A DNA stretch of 64,000 bases. Origin: Arthrobacter frigidicola (GTDB lineage: Bacteria; Actinomycetota; Actinomycetes; Actinomycetales; Micrococcaceae). Below the pieces are notes generated by a model. That model had not been told where the DNA came from. It searched no databases and saw nothing but the letters and a program-made list of their open reading frames with translations. The stretch covers positions 186,001-250,000 of the forward strand of contig QZVU01000003.1 in the NCBI GenBank assembly GCA_003602285.1, read 5' to 3'. The position numbers and the translations under genes are program-made. This document shows, piece by piece, positions 1 to 9,125 of the stretch. Within the stretch, counting starts at the first letter, position 1. Each line of letters begins with the position of its first letter.

Positions 1-6
1 CACTGC

Positions 7-193
7 TGCCCACTCATCACCCCTGGTCAGTGGGCATGTCCGGATATGCCCACCCGCCAGGCCTGGTCAGTGGGTAGAACGGTTCGTCGGGAAGCGCGTT
101 GCCGAGAGGTGCAAGGCTGCCTTTGGGAGAAACACCCGGTACCCTACCGGGGACGCAGAACTGCCCACCGACAGGGTGCTGTCGGTGGGCAGT
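7..193. repeat. Cluster of inverted repeats downstream of gatB
   Basis: The stretch beyond the gatB stop holds no gene but several hairpins. Positions 160-193 form a perfect 14-bp stem (ACTGCCCACCGACA / TGTCGGTGGGCAGT) with a 6-nt loop; 135-151 form a 7-bp stem with a 3-nt loop; 7-14 pair with 29-36 (TGCCCACT / AGTGGGCA). A 13-nt direct repeat, CCTGGTCAGTGGG, occurs at 22-34 and 62-74, each preceded by GCCCAC so that both copies can fold. The 160-193 stem is well placed to end gatCAB transcription; it has no T-tract, which is common in actinobacteria. The rest looks like dispersed repeat material. Confidence 0.7.
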
Positions 194-216
194 CGTGGAC
201 CACGCAGGACGCTGCG

Positions 217-1731
217 TCAGCCTTCGACGCCCAGGCGCTGCAGGATCAGCTCGCGCACCCGGCCGGCGTCGGCCTGTCCGCGGGTGGCCTTCATGACGCC
301 GCCCACGATCGCTCCGACGGCCTGGACCTTGCCGCCGCGGATCTTCTCCGCGACGTCCGGCTGCGCCGCCAGCGCGCCGTCGATGGCCTCGAGCAGGGGG
401 CCGTCGTCCGAGACGACGGCGAGTCCGCGCGCCTCAACGACCTCGGCGGGGGTGCCCTCGCCGGCCAGGACGCCGTCGAGCACCTCGCGGGAGAGCTTGT
501 CGTTGATCTTGCCCGATTCGATCAGGGCGTTCAGTTCGACGATCAGCTCGGGGGTGACGCCCAGTTCGGCGGGCTCGAGGTCGGCGATCTTGGCGCGGCG
601 GGAAATCTCGCCCATCCACCACTTGCGGGCGACGGCGGGGCTGACACCGGCGGCGACGGTGTCCTCGACCGAGGACATCACGCCGGCGTTGACGACGTCG
701 CGGAACTCGGCGTCTGAGTAGCCCCAGTCCGCTTGAAGGCGCTTGCGGCGCTCGGCGGGCGGTTCGGGCAGCTCCGAGCGCAGCTTCTCGATCCAGGCGT
801 CGTTGGTGACGACGGGAACCAGGTCCGGCTCCGGGAAGTAGCGGTAGTCGTCGGCGTCGGATTTGGGCCGGCCGGCGGTAGTGGAGCGGGTGTCCTCATG
901 CCAGTGGCGGGTCTCCTGCACGATCGCCGCACCGGAGTCCAGGACCGCGGCGTGCCGCTGGATCTCGTACGTCACCGCGTGCTCGACCGACCTAAGGGAG
1001 TTCACGTTCTTGGTCTCGGTGCGGGTGCCCAGGGTGGTGCTGCCCTTGGGCATGAGGGAGACGTTCGCGTCACAGCGGACGTTGCCGCGCTCCATCCGGG
1101 CGTCGGAGACCCCGAGGTTCTTCACAATCTCCCGGATGGCCGCAACGTAGGCCTTCGCCAGCTCCGGTGCGCGCCGACCCGCGCCCAGGATGGGCTTGGT
1201 GACGATCTCCACCAGCGGCACGCCCGCGCGGTTGTAGTCGACGAGGGAGAACTCGGCGCCCTGGATGCGGCCGGTGGCCCCGCCCATGTGGGTGAGCTTC
1301 CCGGCGTCCTCCTCCATGTGGGCGCGTTCGATCTCCACGGTGAACACGGTGCCGTCGGCCAGTTCAATGTCGATGGCGCCGTCGTAGGCGATCGGCTCGT
1401 CGTACTGGGAGGTCTGGAAGTTCTTCGGGGTGTCCGGGTAGAAGTAGTTCTTCCGGGCGAAGTGGCTGCGCTCGGCGATCTTGCAGCCCAGGGCCAGCCC
1501 GATCTTGATCGAGGACTCAACGGCGACCCGGTTGACCACCGGAAGCACCCCGGGCAGGCCGAGGTCCACCGGGGTGATGTTGGTGTTCGGGGTGTCCCCG
1601 AAACCGTTGGGGGCCGAGGAGAACATCTTGGTCCGAGTGTTCAGCTCGACATGCACCTCGAAGCCGAGCGCCGGGTCGTACTTCTCCATGGCCTCGTCGA
1701 AGGACAGGACCTCGTCGTGTACAGCAGTCAT
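217..1731 (-). CDS. gatB: Aspartyl/glutamyl-tRNA(Asn/Gln) amidotransferase subunit B
   Basis: 504-residue GatB, the subunit that binds misacylated Glu-tRNA(Gln) or Asp-tRNA(Asn) and activates the acyl group for amidation. The N-terminal catalytic cradle carries the family motifs GFEVHVELNT near residue 23, PDTPKNFQTSQYDEPI and VDYNRAGVPLVEIV; the C-terminal GatB/YqeY helical domain ends in VGGVMKATRGQADAGRVREL. Length is usual. The ATG directly follows the gatA stop (TAAATG), so it is the third gene of gatC-gatA-gatB and probably translationally coupled. Identification rests on end-to-end family resemblance. Confidence 0.97.
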   Translation of the reverse strand: MTAVHDEVLSFDEAMEKYDPALGFEVHVELNTRTKMFSSAPNGFGDTPNTNITPVDLGLPGVLPVVNRVAVESSIKIGLALGCKIAERSHFARKNYFYPDTPKNFQTSQYDEPIAYDGAIDIELADGTVFTVEIERAHMEEDAGKLTHMGGATGRIQGAEFSLVDYNRAGVPLVEIVTKPILGAGRRAPELAKAYVAAIREIVKNLGVSDARMERGNVRCDANVSLMPKGSTTLGTRTETKNVNSLRSVEHAVTYEIQRHAAVLDSGAAIVQETRHWHEDTRSTTAGRPKSDADDYRYFPEPDLVPVVTNDAWIEKLRSELPEPPAERRKRLQADWGYSDAEFRDVVNAGVMSSVEDTVAAGVSPAVARKWWMGEISRRAKIADLEPAELGVTPELIVELNALIESGKINDKLSREVLDGVLAGEGTPAEVVEARGLAVVSDDGPLLEAIDGALAAQPDVAEKIRGGKVQAVGAIVGGVMKATRGQADAGRVRELILQRLGVEG

Positions 1732-3237
1732 TTACTTCACTCCCGCAATCTCGGGGGCCTGCGCCAGCAGCGGTCCGCCCCACTTGTCTTCAAGCAGTGA
1801 TTCGAGCACGGCGCCGACCCGGTAGAGCCGGGCGTCCTGGCGCGCAGGGGCCAGCAGCTGGATGCCGACCGGCAGGTTGTCCTCGTCGGCGAGCCCGTTG
1901 GGCAGGGACAGCCCCGGGATGCCGGCCATGTTCGCGGGGATGGTGGCGACATCGTTGAGGTACATCGCCAGCGGATCGTCGAGCTTTTCCCCCAGGCGGA
2001 ACGCCGTGGTGGGCGCCGTCGGGGAGATCAGGACATCGGCCTGGGTGAAGGCGGCATTGAAGTCGCGCTGGATCAGGGTGCGCACCTTCTGGGCGGAACC
2101 GTAGTAGGCGTCGTAGTAGCCCGCGCTCAGGGCGTAGGTGCCGAGGATGATGCGACGCTTGACCTCGTCGCCGAAGCCTGCGGCGCGGGTGGCGCCCATG
2201 ACTCGTTCGATCGTGGGGGCACCCTCGGGCACCACGCGAAGGCCGAAGCGCACGCCGTCGTACTTGGCGAGGTTGCTCGAGGCCTCCGAGGGCATGATCA
2301 GGTAGTAGGCGCCCAGGGCGTACTTGAAGTTCGGGCAGGAGACCTCGACGATCTCGGCGCCGGCGCCGCGGAGCAGCTCAAGGGATTCCGCAAAGCGGTT
2401 CAGGACGCCGGTCTGGTAGCCCTCGCCCGAGAGTTCCTTGATGACGCCGACGCGCAGGCCCTTCACCTCGCCGCGCCGGGCGGCCTCGACGAGGGCGCCG
2501 ACGGGGTCGGTGAGGGAGGTGGAGTCGTGCGGGTCGTGGCCGCCGATGACCTCGTGGAGCAGCGCGGAGTCCAGCACGGTGCGTGAGACCGGGCCGATCT
2601 GGTCCAGCGAGGACGCCATGGCGATCGCGCCGTAGCGCGAGACGCCGCCGTAGGTCGGCTTGACGCCGACCGTGCCGGTGACGGCGCCGGGCTGGCGGAT
2701 CGAGCCGCCTGTGTCGGTGCCCAGGGCCAGCGGCGCCTCGAAGGCGGCGACGGCGGCGGCGGAGCCTCCGCCGGAGCCGCCGGGGATCCGGTCGAGGTCC
2801 CAGGGGTTGCGGGTGGGCCCGTACGCGGAGTGCTCGGTGGAGGAGCCCATGGCGAACTCGTCGAGGTTGGTCTTGCCCAGGATGGGCATCCGCGCCTCGC
2901 GCAGCCGGCGGATCACCGTGGCGTCGTAGGGGCTGTGCCAGCCCTCGAGGATCTTCGAGCCGGCCGTGGTGGGCTGGCCCTTGGTAACGATGAGGTCCTT
3001 CACGGCGATCGGCACGCCGGCCAGCGGGTGCAGGGTGTCGCCGTCGGCGCGCGCCTTATCGACCTCGGCGGCGACGAGCAGCGCCTCCTCGGTGTTGACG
3101 TGGAGGAACGCGTTGATCGAGCCGTCCACGGCGGCGATCCGGTCGAGGTGGGCCTGGGTGGCGTCGACGGCGGAGACCTCGCGCGACTGCAGCTTCTGTG
3201 CGAGCGCGGCGGCGCTCAGGCGGATGATTTCACTCAT
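1732..3237 (-). CDS. gatA: Aspartyl/glutamyl-tRNA(Asn/Gln) amidotransferase subunit A
   Basis: 501-residue amidase-signature subunit that hydrolyses glutamine and passes ammonia to GatB. The Ser-cisSer-Lys catalytic set is visible: the lysine in GVPIAVKDL (about residue 80), the glycine/serine stretch [13 protein letters not shown] (about 153-165) and the nucleophile region [35 protein letters not shown] and the C-terminal [24 protein letters not shown] are typical of GatA. It starts 4 nt after gatC and abuts gatB, so it is the middle gene of the operon. Nothing is missing. Confidence 0.97.
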   Translation of the reverse strand: MSEIIRLSAAALAQKLQSREVSAVDATQAHLDRIAAVDGSINAFLHVNTEEALLVAAEVDKARADGDTLHPLAGVPIAVKDLIVTKGQPTTAGSKILEGWHSPYDATVIRRLREARMPILGKTNLDEFAMGSSTEHSAYGPTRNPWDLDRIPGGSGGGSAAAVAAFEAPLALGTDTGGSIRQPGAVTGTVGVKPTYGGVSRYGAIAMASSLDQIGPVSRTVLDSALLHEVIGGHDPHDSTSLTDPVGALVEAARRGEVKGLRVGVIKELSGEGYQTGVLNRFAESLELLRGAGAEIVEVSCPNFKYALGAYYLIMPSEASSNLAKYDGVRFGLRVVPEGAPTIERVMGATRAAGFGDEVKRRIILGTYALSAGYYDAYYGSAQKVRTLIQRDFNAAFTQADVLISPTAPTTAFRLGEKLDDPLAMYLNDVATIPANMAGIPGLSLPNGLADEDNLPVGIQLLAPARQDARLYRVGAVLESLLEDKWGGPLLAQAPEIAGVK

Positions 3238-3241
3238 TGGG

Positions 3242-3538
3242 TTACTCCCCGTCCAGGATTGCAGGGACCCGAAAGCGTCCGTCGGCGTTGTCGGGGGCGC
3301 CGGCGAGGGCCTCCTCGTTGCTGAGCGTCTCGCCCACGACGTCGTCGCGGTAGACGTTGCTCAGCGGAATCGGGTGGCTGGTGGCGGGGACGTCGTCGCC
3401 GGCCACCTCGCTGACGCTCTTGATCGAATCCACGATGACGGCCAGCTCGCCGGCCATGCGGTCGAGTTCCTCGGAACTCATGTCGATGTGCGCCAGCCGC
3501 GCCAGATGCGCGACGTCCTCACGGTTAATCTCAGCCAT
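3242..3538 (-). CDS. gatC: Aspartyl/glutamyl-tRNA(Asn/Gln) amidotransferase subunit C
   Basis: 98-residue GatC, the small subunit that wraps around GatA and stabilises the GatCAB complex. The N-terminus [21 protein letters not shown] and the motif [14 protein letters not shown] match the family, and the length is usual. A GGGGAG ribosome-binding site precedes the ATG with suitable spacing. First gene of gatCAB; a TAGACT -10 element lies about 36 nt upstream of the start. Confidence 0.95.
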   Translation of the reverse strand: MAEINREDVAHLARLAHIDMSSEELDRMAGELAVIVDSIKSVSEVAGDDVPATSHPIPLSNVYRDDVVGETLSNEEALAGAPDNADGRFRVPAILDGE

Positions 3539-3573
3539 GGATCTCCCCTGGAAGTGGATGGGTGTCTGCCTCT

Positions 3574-3579
3574 AGTCTA
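3574..3579 (-). promoter_or_regulatory. Probable -10 element of gatCAB
   Basis: TAGACT on the minus strand about 36 nt upstream of the gatC ATG. It fits the actinobacterial TANNNT -10 pattern. No convincing -35 is seen. Confidence 0.4.
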
Positions 3580-3593
3580 CGGGCGGACAGCCC

Positions 3594-3621
3594 CCGGGCG
3601 GGCACCGTGAAACCCGCCCGG
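3594..3621 (-). terminator. Hairpin terminator of the GNAT gene
   Basis: Perfect 9-bp GC stem (CCGGGCGGG / CCCGCCCGG) with a 10-nt loop, just beyond the stop of the acetyltransferase gene and before the gatC promoter. No U-run follows, so it would be a U-less terminator of the kind common in high-GC Gram-positives. Confidence 0.5.
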
Positions 3622-3642
3622 AGGACCCTTCGAACACCGGCC

Positions 3643-4188
3643 CTAGAGCTCCAGGCGGAAGACCCAGAGCAGGATGTCCTCGTTGGGCACGAGCCAGTCG
3701 CGCTCGGGAACGCGGTGGAAGCCCATGGACTCGTAGAGCCGGTGTGCGCGCACCATGTTGGATCCGCTGGTGAGGCTGACGGCGTTGATGCCGGGCAGGG
3801 TCCGGGCGTGGGCGATGATCGCCTCGACCATGGCCCGGCCGATGCCTGCGCGCTGCACGGCGGGGTCCACGGCGAGCATGCGGAACTCGAGCTCCCCGGC
3901 GATGGCGATGTCAGTGTAGCGCTGCCCTTCGAAGGTCAGCGCCACCGAGCCCACCACCCGGCCGTCGCGTTCGGCGACCCAGATCTCGGCGTGCTCGGCC
4001 CGGTGGGCGACGTCCGAGAGCACCGCCATGTAGGGGTGGTCCTCGTCGGCAAAGTAACCCGCCTCGAGGTAGGCGGTGCGGGTGATGCGCGCCACCTCGT
4101 CGTAGTCGCTGGGCAGTACCGGCCGGATCGAAAGGGTGTCGGCGGGGTGGGAGGAGTCGGTGCGTGCGGTTTCCACGGTGTCCTTCAT
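3643..4188 (-). CDS. GNAT family N-acetyltransferase
   Basis: 181-residue protein with one GNAT domain (about residues 23-170). The acetyl-CoA pyrophosphate-binding segment is clear in MLAVDPAVQRAGIGRAMVEAI (Q-x-x-G-x-G/A), followed by NAVSLTSGSNMVRAHRLYESMGF, the usual beta6/alpha4 region. The substrate cannot be told from the sequence. The frame stays open further upstream, but the ATG at 4188 is preferred because the domain begins just after it and the upstream part is arginine-rich non-family sequence. Transcribed alone, toward gatCAB and divergent from the sugar transporter operon. Confidence 0.85.
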   Translation of the reverse strand: MKDTVETARTDSSHPADTLSIRPVLPSDYDEVARITRTAYLEAGYFADEDHPYMAVLSDVAHRAEHAEIWVAERDGRVVGSVALTFEGQRYTDIAIAGELEFRMLAVDPAVQRAGIGRAMVEAIIAHARTLPGINAVSLTSGSNMVRAHRLYESMGFHRVPERDWLVPNEDILLWVFRLEL

Positions 4189-4357
4189 CGAGAATAAAAA
4201 GCCAATTTTACGCCCGGCGCCACTGCACCACGCCGGTCCGCGGTGTGTTTTCGGGCACGAATTCCCGCCCCGGCCGGCCGGTCTCCGACGGCTCCGGGTC
4301 CGGGAGTTCCCCGGGGGTGGCAGCGGACCCACCCGGCGTGTCTGGAAATTAGTTACG

Positions 4358-4386
4358 TTGACTTAGCCCGTGATGGAGATTACTTT
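4358..4386 (+). promoter_or_regulatory. Housekeeping-type promoter of the sugar ABC operon
   Basis: A -35 hexamer TTGACT (4358-4363) is followed after exactly 17 nt by TACTTT (4381-4386). This leaves a leader of about 50 nt before the GTG start, with GGAGGGG as ribosome-binding site just upstream of the start. No clear LacI- or GntR-type palindrome is seen in the divergent region. Confidence 0.55.
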
Positions 4387-4442
4387 CACACTAGAGGCCG
4401 TGGCGCATGCCACCGCCCCAGCCGCGATGGAGGGGACAGCAA

Positions 4443-5717
4443 GTGAGAAAGCTCAAGCGTTCAATGGCCGTGACTGCAGTGGCAGCACTGGCGCTGACAG
4501 CATGTGGAAACGGCGGCGGTTCCGACGCCGAGGGCGAGACGCTCAGCGTCTGGATCATGGAGGGGACAAACCCCGACGCCGAAAGCTTCTTTCAGGGAGT
4601 GAAATCCGAGTTCAAGGAAGAGACCGGCGCCACCCTCGATGTGCAGTTCGTTCAGTGGGCCGAGGCCCACGACAAGTTTGTCACGTCCATTGCCGGGAAC
4701 ACGACGCCGGACGTCGCCGAAACCGGAAGCACGTGGACCGCCGAGTTCGCCGAGGCAGGCGCCCTGGCCCCGCTCGACGAGCAGATCGAGAAGGCCGGGC
4801 TGAAGGACGACCTCGTCGAGGGCCTGGTCGAAGCCGGCACCCTCGAGGACAGCCTCTACGGCATGCCCTGGTACGCCGGGGTCCGCTCGGTCGTCTACCG
4901 CAAGGACATTTTCGAAAAGCACGGCCTGACCCCGCCCACCTCGTGGGACGGTCTGCGCGAGGCCGGCCTCGCCCTGAAAGAGGCCGAGCCCGACATGACG
5001 CCGTTCGCCGTTCCCGGAGACTCCGCCTACCTGGCCTACCCCTTCATCTGGGGCGCGGGTGCCGAGCTCGCCGAGCAGGAGGGCGACACCTGGTCCTCGG
5101 GTCTTGACTCCCCCGAAGCCCGCGAGGGCGTGAAGTTCTACACCGACCTCGCCGTTCAGGACGGCCTGTCCTCCGCCGGGGCCACCACCTGGAACGAGAA
5201 GGACGTGCTCGACAACTTCGTCAAGGGCAACCTCTCAATGGCCACCATGGGGTCCTGGGCGATGCCTGCGATCCTCGAGCAGAACCCCGACCTCGAGGGC
5301 AAGATCGGCGCCTTCCCGATCCCCGGCCCCGAGTCCGGCTACAGCCCCTCCTTCCTGGGCGGCTCGCACCTGAGCGTGTTCGAGGGATCCAAGAAGCAGG
5401 AACTCGCCTGGAAGTTCGTCGAGATGATGACCACCGGCGAGACGGCGGCCGAGTGGGCCGAACAAACCAATTACTTCCCCGGCCAGGCCTCCCTGCTCGA
5501 GGAAGCGGCCAAGTCCGACGACCCGCTGGTCAAGCCGTTCGCCACCCAGATGGTCGAAGCCGGAACCTCGGTTCCCGTCGCTCCGGGCTGGGGCGCCGTC
5601 GAGGCGAAGAAGACGGTTCCGGCGATGATCCAGTCAATCCTCTCGGGCGACAAGAGCGTCGACCAGGCGACCGAAGACGCCGCCACCGAAATCGAAGAAC
5701 TGCTGAACGGAAAGTAA
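4443..5717 (+). CDS. Carbohydrate ABC transporter substrate-binding lipoprotein
   Basis: 424-residue family-1 extracellular solute-binding protein that would capture a sugar or oligosaccharide outside the membrane and hand it to the two downstream permeases. The signal peptide has a basic n-region (VRKLKRS), a hydrophobic core and the lipobox LTAC, so Cys becomes the lipidated N-terminus. The body shows WAEAHDKFVTSIAGNTTPDVAETG and MATMGSWAMP, typical of MalE-like binding proteins. The GTG at 4443 is chosen over an ATG at 4407 because it has a strong GGAGGGG site and yields a clean signal peptide. First gene of a four-gene operon; ligand unknown, but the downstream GH3 hints at amino sugars. 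Confidence 0.9.
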   Translation: MRKLKRSMAVTAVAALALTACGNGGGSDAEGETLSVWIMEGTNPDAESFFQGVKSEFKEETGATLDVQFVQWAEAHDKFVTSIAGNTTPDVAETGSTWTAEFAEAGALAPLDEQIEKAGLKDDLVEGLVEAGTLEDSLYGMPWYAGVRSVVYRKDIFEKHGLTPPTSWDGLREAGLALKEAEPDMTPFAVPGDSAYLAYPFIWGAGAELAEQEGDTWSSGLDSPEAREGVKFYTDLAVQDGLSSAGATTWNEKDVLDNFVKGNLSMATMGSWAMPAILEQNPDLEGKIGAFPIPGPESGYSPSFLGGSHLSVFEGSKKQELAWKFVEMMTTGETAAEWAEQTNYFPGQASLLEEAAKSDDPLVKPFATQMVEAGTSVPVAPGWGAVEAKKTVPAMIQSILSGDKSVDQATEDAATEIEELLNGK

Positions 5718-5721
5718 TTCT

Positions 5722-6699
5722 TTGACCACCTCCACCAAGGCTGGAGCCGCACGCCCGGCACCGCGTGCGGCCTCCGGCCCGCCTCCACCCCAGCGCCGCC
5801 GGCCCGGCAGGCAGCGCATGGCATCTGCCCGGCCGTGGCTGCTCCTGGCCCCGGCCCTCGCGGTGCTCGCCGTGCTGCTGCTGTGGCCGCTCGCCCGCGT
5901 CGTGCTCATCTCCTTCCAGGACTACGGGCTGCGCGAGATCGTCAGCGGACGCTCGAACTACATTGGCCTCGCCAACTACGCCGAGGTCTTCGCGGACCCG
6001 GCGCTCTGGACCGTCGTCCTTCCCAACACCGTGGGATTCGCGGTGGCCGCCGTGGGCGGAACCGTGATTCTCGGCACCCTGGTGGCACTGCTGCTGGCCA
6101 GCCTGAACCGCCTCTGGCGCACCATCGTCAGCAGCGCCGTCATGGTGGCCTGGGCGATGCCCGCCGTGACCGGCACCTACGTGTGGATCTGGATCTTCGA
6201 CGCCGACCGCGGCATCGTCAGCCAGTTCCTTCAGGGCGTGGGCCTGCTCGATGAGCCGCACAACTGGTTCACCGACCGCTGGTCCTTCTACGCCGTCGTC
6301 CTGGTCAACATCGTCCACCACGGCTTCCCGTTCGTGGCGATCACCGTGCTGGCCGGCCTGCTCGGGGTCTCCAAGGAGATGCTCGAAGCGGCAACCGTCG
6401 ACGGCGCCGGCGCCGTCCGCCGCTTCTTCTCGATCACCTTCCCCACCCTTCGGCCCGTCTTCGCGGTCGTCGTGATCCTCTCCACCATCTGGGACTTCAA
6501 GGTGTTCGCGCAGATCTACCTCCAGCCGGGCGGATCGGGCTCGAACCGCTCCGTGTTCAACCTCGGCGTGTGGTCCTACGTGGAGTCGTTCGCCCAGAAC
6601 CGGTACGGGTTCGGCTCGGCCATCGCCGTGCTGCTCACCGTGCTGCTGCTGGCCATCAGCGTCGTCTACGTCCGCACGCTGTTCAAGGAGGAAAAGTGA
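5722..6699 (+). CDS. Carbohydrate ABC transporter permease (MalF type)
   Basis: 325-residue inner-membrane permease with about six membrane helices, the first around PWLLLAPALAVLAVLLLWPL. The EAA loop that docks the ATPase is seen in EAATVDGAGAVRRFFSITFP. The TTG start lies 4 nt past the preceding stop, with a GGAAAG site inside the end of that gene; an alternative ATG at 5818 would drop a Pro/Ala-rich tail of about 32 residues. The stop overlaps the next start (GTGA). Works with the following permease. Confidence 0.9.
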   Translation: MTTSTKAGAARPAPRAASGPPPPQRRRPGRQRMASARPWLLLAPALAVLAVLLLWPLARVVLISFQDYGLREIVSGRSNYIGLANYAEVFADPALWTVVLPNTVGFAVAAVGGTVILGTLVALLLASLNRLWRTIVSSAVMVAWAMPAVTGTYVWIWIFDADRGIVSQFLQGVGLLDEPHNWFTDRWSFYAVVLVNIVHHGFPFVAITVLAGLLGVSKEMLEAATVDGAGAVRRFFSITFPTLRPVFAVVVILSTIWDFKVFAQIYLQPGGSGSNRSVFNLGVWSYVESFAQNRYGFGSAIAVLLTVLLLAISVVYVRTLFKEEK

Positions 6700-7583
6700 A
6701 AGCACCCTCGGCACCCTCCGCACCGGACGCCGTGCGCATCCCGGCCCGCCGGCCCCGCAGCCGCCGGGCACGGGTGGCGCTCGCCTGGAAGGCGGCGGCC
6801 GTCGCCGCGCTGCTGCTGTTCACCCTCTTCCCGACCTACTGGATGATCAGCAGCGCCTTCGACGGTCGCGCCTCGGGCGGGGCCCAGTCGCTGTTCCCCG
6901 CCGAGCCGACGCTCGAGAACTTCAGCTACGTCCTCTCCGAGGCGGGCTTTGGCACCTTCCTGCGCAACTCCGCCATCGTGGCGGTGTCAACCGTGGTGCT
7001 CTCCGGGATCCTCGCCCTCTTCGCCGCCGTCGCCGTCGCACGTTTCCGGTTCCGGTTCCGCACCGGAATCCTCATGCTGATCCTGATCATCCAGATGGTG
7101 CCGCTGGAGGCCCTGGTGATCCCGCTGTTCATCCAGGTGCGGGACCTGCAGCTGCTCAACTCCTTCCTTGGCCTGATCATCGTCTACGTCGCGTTCTCCC
7201 TCCCCTTCGCCATCTGGATGCTCCGCGGCTTCGTGGCGGCGGTGCCCGTCGAACTCGAGGAGGCCGCCTACATCGACGGCGCCAGCTGGGGCCGCATGTT
7301 CTGGTCGGTGCTGCTGCCCCTGGTGGCGCCCGGACTGGTGGCCACCAGCGTGTTCGCCTTCATCATCGCGTGGAACGAATTCATCTTCGCCCTGACCTTC
7401 ATGGACAGCCCCGCCACCTACACGGTCGCCGTGGGCCTCCAGCAGTTCTTCGGCGAGAACTCCAACGAGTGGGGCTACGTGATGGCCGGCTCCACCCTGA
7501 TCACGCTGCCGGTGATGATCTTCTTCATCCTCGTGCAGCGCCGGCTCAGCGGCGGCCTGGTCTCCGGGGCGGTGAAGGGGTGA
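6696..7583 (+). CDS. Carbohydrate ABC transporter permease (MalG type)
   Basis: 295-residue second permease with about six membrane helices, starting at AAAVAALLLFTLFPTYWMIS. The EAA motif reads EEAAYIDGASWGRMFWSVLLP, followed by IIAWNEFIFALTF as usual in MalG-like proteins. The GTG start shares bases with the preceding stop, and its own stop overlaps the next start in the same way, so the three genes are translationally chained. No ATP-binding subunit is encoded nearby; such importers often use a shared MsiK-like ATPase from elsewhere. Confidence 0.9.
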   Translation: MKAPSAPSAPDAVRIPARRPRSRRARVALAWKAAAVAALLLFTLFPTYWMISSAFDGRASGGAQSLFPAEPTLENFSYVLSEAGFGTFLRNSAIVAVSTVVLSGILALFAAVAVARFRFRFRTGILMLILIIQMVPLEALVIPLFIQVRDLQLLNSFLGLIIVYVAFSLPFAIWMLRGFVAAVPVELEEAAYIDGASWGRMFWSVLLPLVAPGLVATSVFAFIIAWNEFIFALTFMDSPATYTVAVGLQQFFGENSNEWGYVMAGSTLITLPVMIFFILVQRRLSGGLVSGAVKG

Positions 7584-9094
7584 ACGCCGCCGACCGCCTC
7601 CGCCTGGTCAACAGCGTCATCCTGCCCGGGTTCCTGGGCACGGCCCTGCCCGCCTGGCTGGAGGAGGCGCTCCACCACGGGCTGGGCGGCGTCGTCTACT
7701 TCAGCCAGAACATCGACCCGGACACTCCGGGCGCGGTGGGCCGGCTCTCGGAGGCGGTCCTGGCCGCCAACCCCTACGCGGTCATCGGCATCGACGAGGA
7801 GGGCGGCAACGTGACCCGCCTGCAGTCCGCCGCCGGTTCCAGCATCCCCGGCGCCGCCGTCCTCGGCGTGCTGGACGACGTCGGACTCACCGAGGACGCC
7901 GGCCGCGACATCGGCGTCCTCGCCCGCGCCGCCGGGGTGAACCTGGTGCTGGCTCCGGTCGCGGATGTGAACACCAATCCGCTCAACCCCATCATCGGGG
8001 TGCGGTCCTTCGGGGCGGACACCGCCCGCGTCTCTGCGCACACCGCGGCACTGGTCCGCGGCCTGCAGTCAGCGGGCGTCGGGGCCTGTGCCAAACACTT
8101 CCCCGGCCACGGCGACACCAGCACCGACTCCCACCTCGAACTGCCGCGGGTGGAGCTGAGCCTCGAGGAGATGCGCCGGGACCACCTGCCGCCGTTCGCC
8201 GCCGCGGTGGAGCAGGACGTGGCAGCGGTGATGAGCGCCCACATCGTGATCCCGGAGCTCGGCGAACTGCCCGCGACCCTCAACCCCGCCGCCGTCGCCC
8301 TGCTCCGGGAACTGGGCCACGACGGGCTCCTGGTCACCGATGCCCTCGACATGGCTGCGGTGCGCGCCGGCGTCGGATCGGGCCAGGGCGCTGTGCTGGC
8401 GCTGAAGGCCGGGGCCGACCTGCTGTGCGTCGGCAATCCGTCGAACCTCGGCCCCAAGGCCGGCAGCACCTCGGACGAGGACGACTACCGGGAGGTGCGC
8501 GACGCACTCCTGGCCGCCCTCGACGAAGGCACCCTGACACCCGCCCACTTCGAGGCCGCCTCCCGGCGCATCCGGCGCTTCGCGGAGGCGGCGCGGCAGG
8601 CCCGCGCCGGGGCACCGGATTCGGCCGGCGCTCCGGCGCCCTCCGGGCGGGACTGGGTGGACGCCGCAGCGCGCGCTGTCACCGGCGTCCTGCCGTCCTG
8701 GCCGCGGAACGGTACCACGACGGACCCGGTCCAGCTCCTGGACGGCCGCGGCCGAGCCAATATCGCCGCGGGCCCGCTCAGCGACGTGTTCTCCGCAGCC
8801 CTCGCCCGGCGCGCCGCCGTCCGGCGGTCTGCCCTTCCGGACCCGGCCGGCACGGCGGACCGAATCGGCTCGCTTGCCCTGACGCCGGAGAGCCGGGTAG
8901 TGGTACTGACCGACGACCTCTCCCCCGGTGGCGCCCAGCTCGCGGCCGCCCGGGCGGTTCGCGCCCTGCTGCCCGGGGCGGCGTGGGTCCATACCGGAAC
9001 CGTGCCGGCCGGCGGACAGGACCTCCCGGCCGTGTACACCCACGGCACCTCGCGGGCCAGCGCCGAGGCGCTCGCTGCCCGGCTGCTCGGCTGA
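7580..9094 (+). CDS. Glycoside hydrolase family 3, NagZ-like beta-N-acetylhexosaminidase
   Basis: 504-residue GH3 enzyme with no signal peptide, so probably cytoplasmic. The family motif KHFPGHGDTSTDSHLELP is clear near residue 173, and LLVTDALDMAAV carries the likely nucleophile aspartate. KHFPGHG is characteristic of the NagZ branch, which removes N-acetylglucosamine by a phosphate- or water-dependent route using a His/Asp dyad. The C-terminal part (from about residue 350) is a further alpha/beta domain. It overlaps the upstream permease by 4 nt, suggesting it cleaves what the importer brings in, such as chito-oligosaccharides or cell-wall muropeptides. The exact substrate is inferred. Confidence 0.88.
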   Translation: MNAADRLRLVNSVILPGFLGTALPAWLEEALHHGLGGVVYFSQNIDPDTPGAVGRLSEAVLAANPYAVIGIDEEGGNVTRLQSAAGSSIPGAAVLGVLDDVGLTEDAGRDIGVLARAAGVNLVLAPVADVNTNPLNPIIGVRSFGADTARVSAHTAALVRGLQSAGVGACAKHFPGHGDTSTDSHLELPRVELSLEEMRRDHLPPFAAAVEQDVAAVMSAHIVIPELGELPATLNPAAVALLRELGHDGLLVTDALDMAAVRAGVGSGQGAVLALKAGADLLCVGNPSNLGPKAGSTSDEDDYREVRDALLAALDEGTLTPAHFEAASRRIRRFAEAARQARAGAPDSAGAPAPSGRDWVDAAARAVTGVLPSWPRNGTTTDPVQLLDGRGRANIAAGPLSDVFSAALARRAAVRRSALPDPAGTADRIGSLALTPESRVVVLTDDLSPGGAQLAAARAVRALLPGAAWVHTGTVPAGGQDLPAVYTHGTSRASAEALAARLLG

Positions 9095-9125
9095 GGGCGG
9101 GCACCCGCCCGTCTCTCCCGCCGAG

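Noticed and set aside
61-160. tRNA-like sequence near the left edge
   Set aside because: Short stems are present, but no cloverleaf or T-loop consensus.
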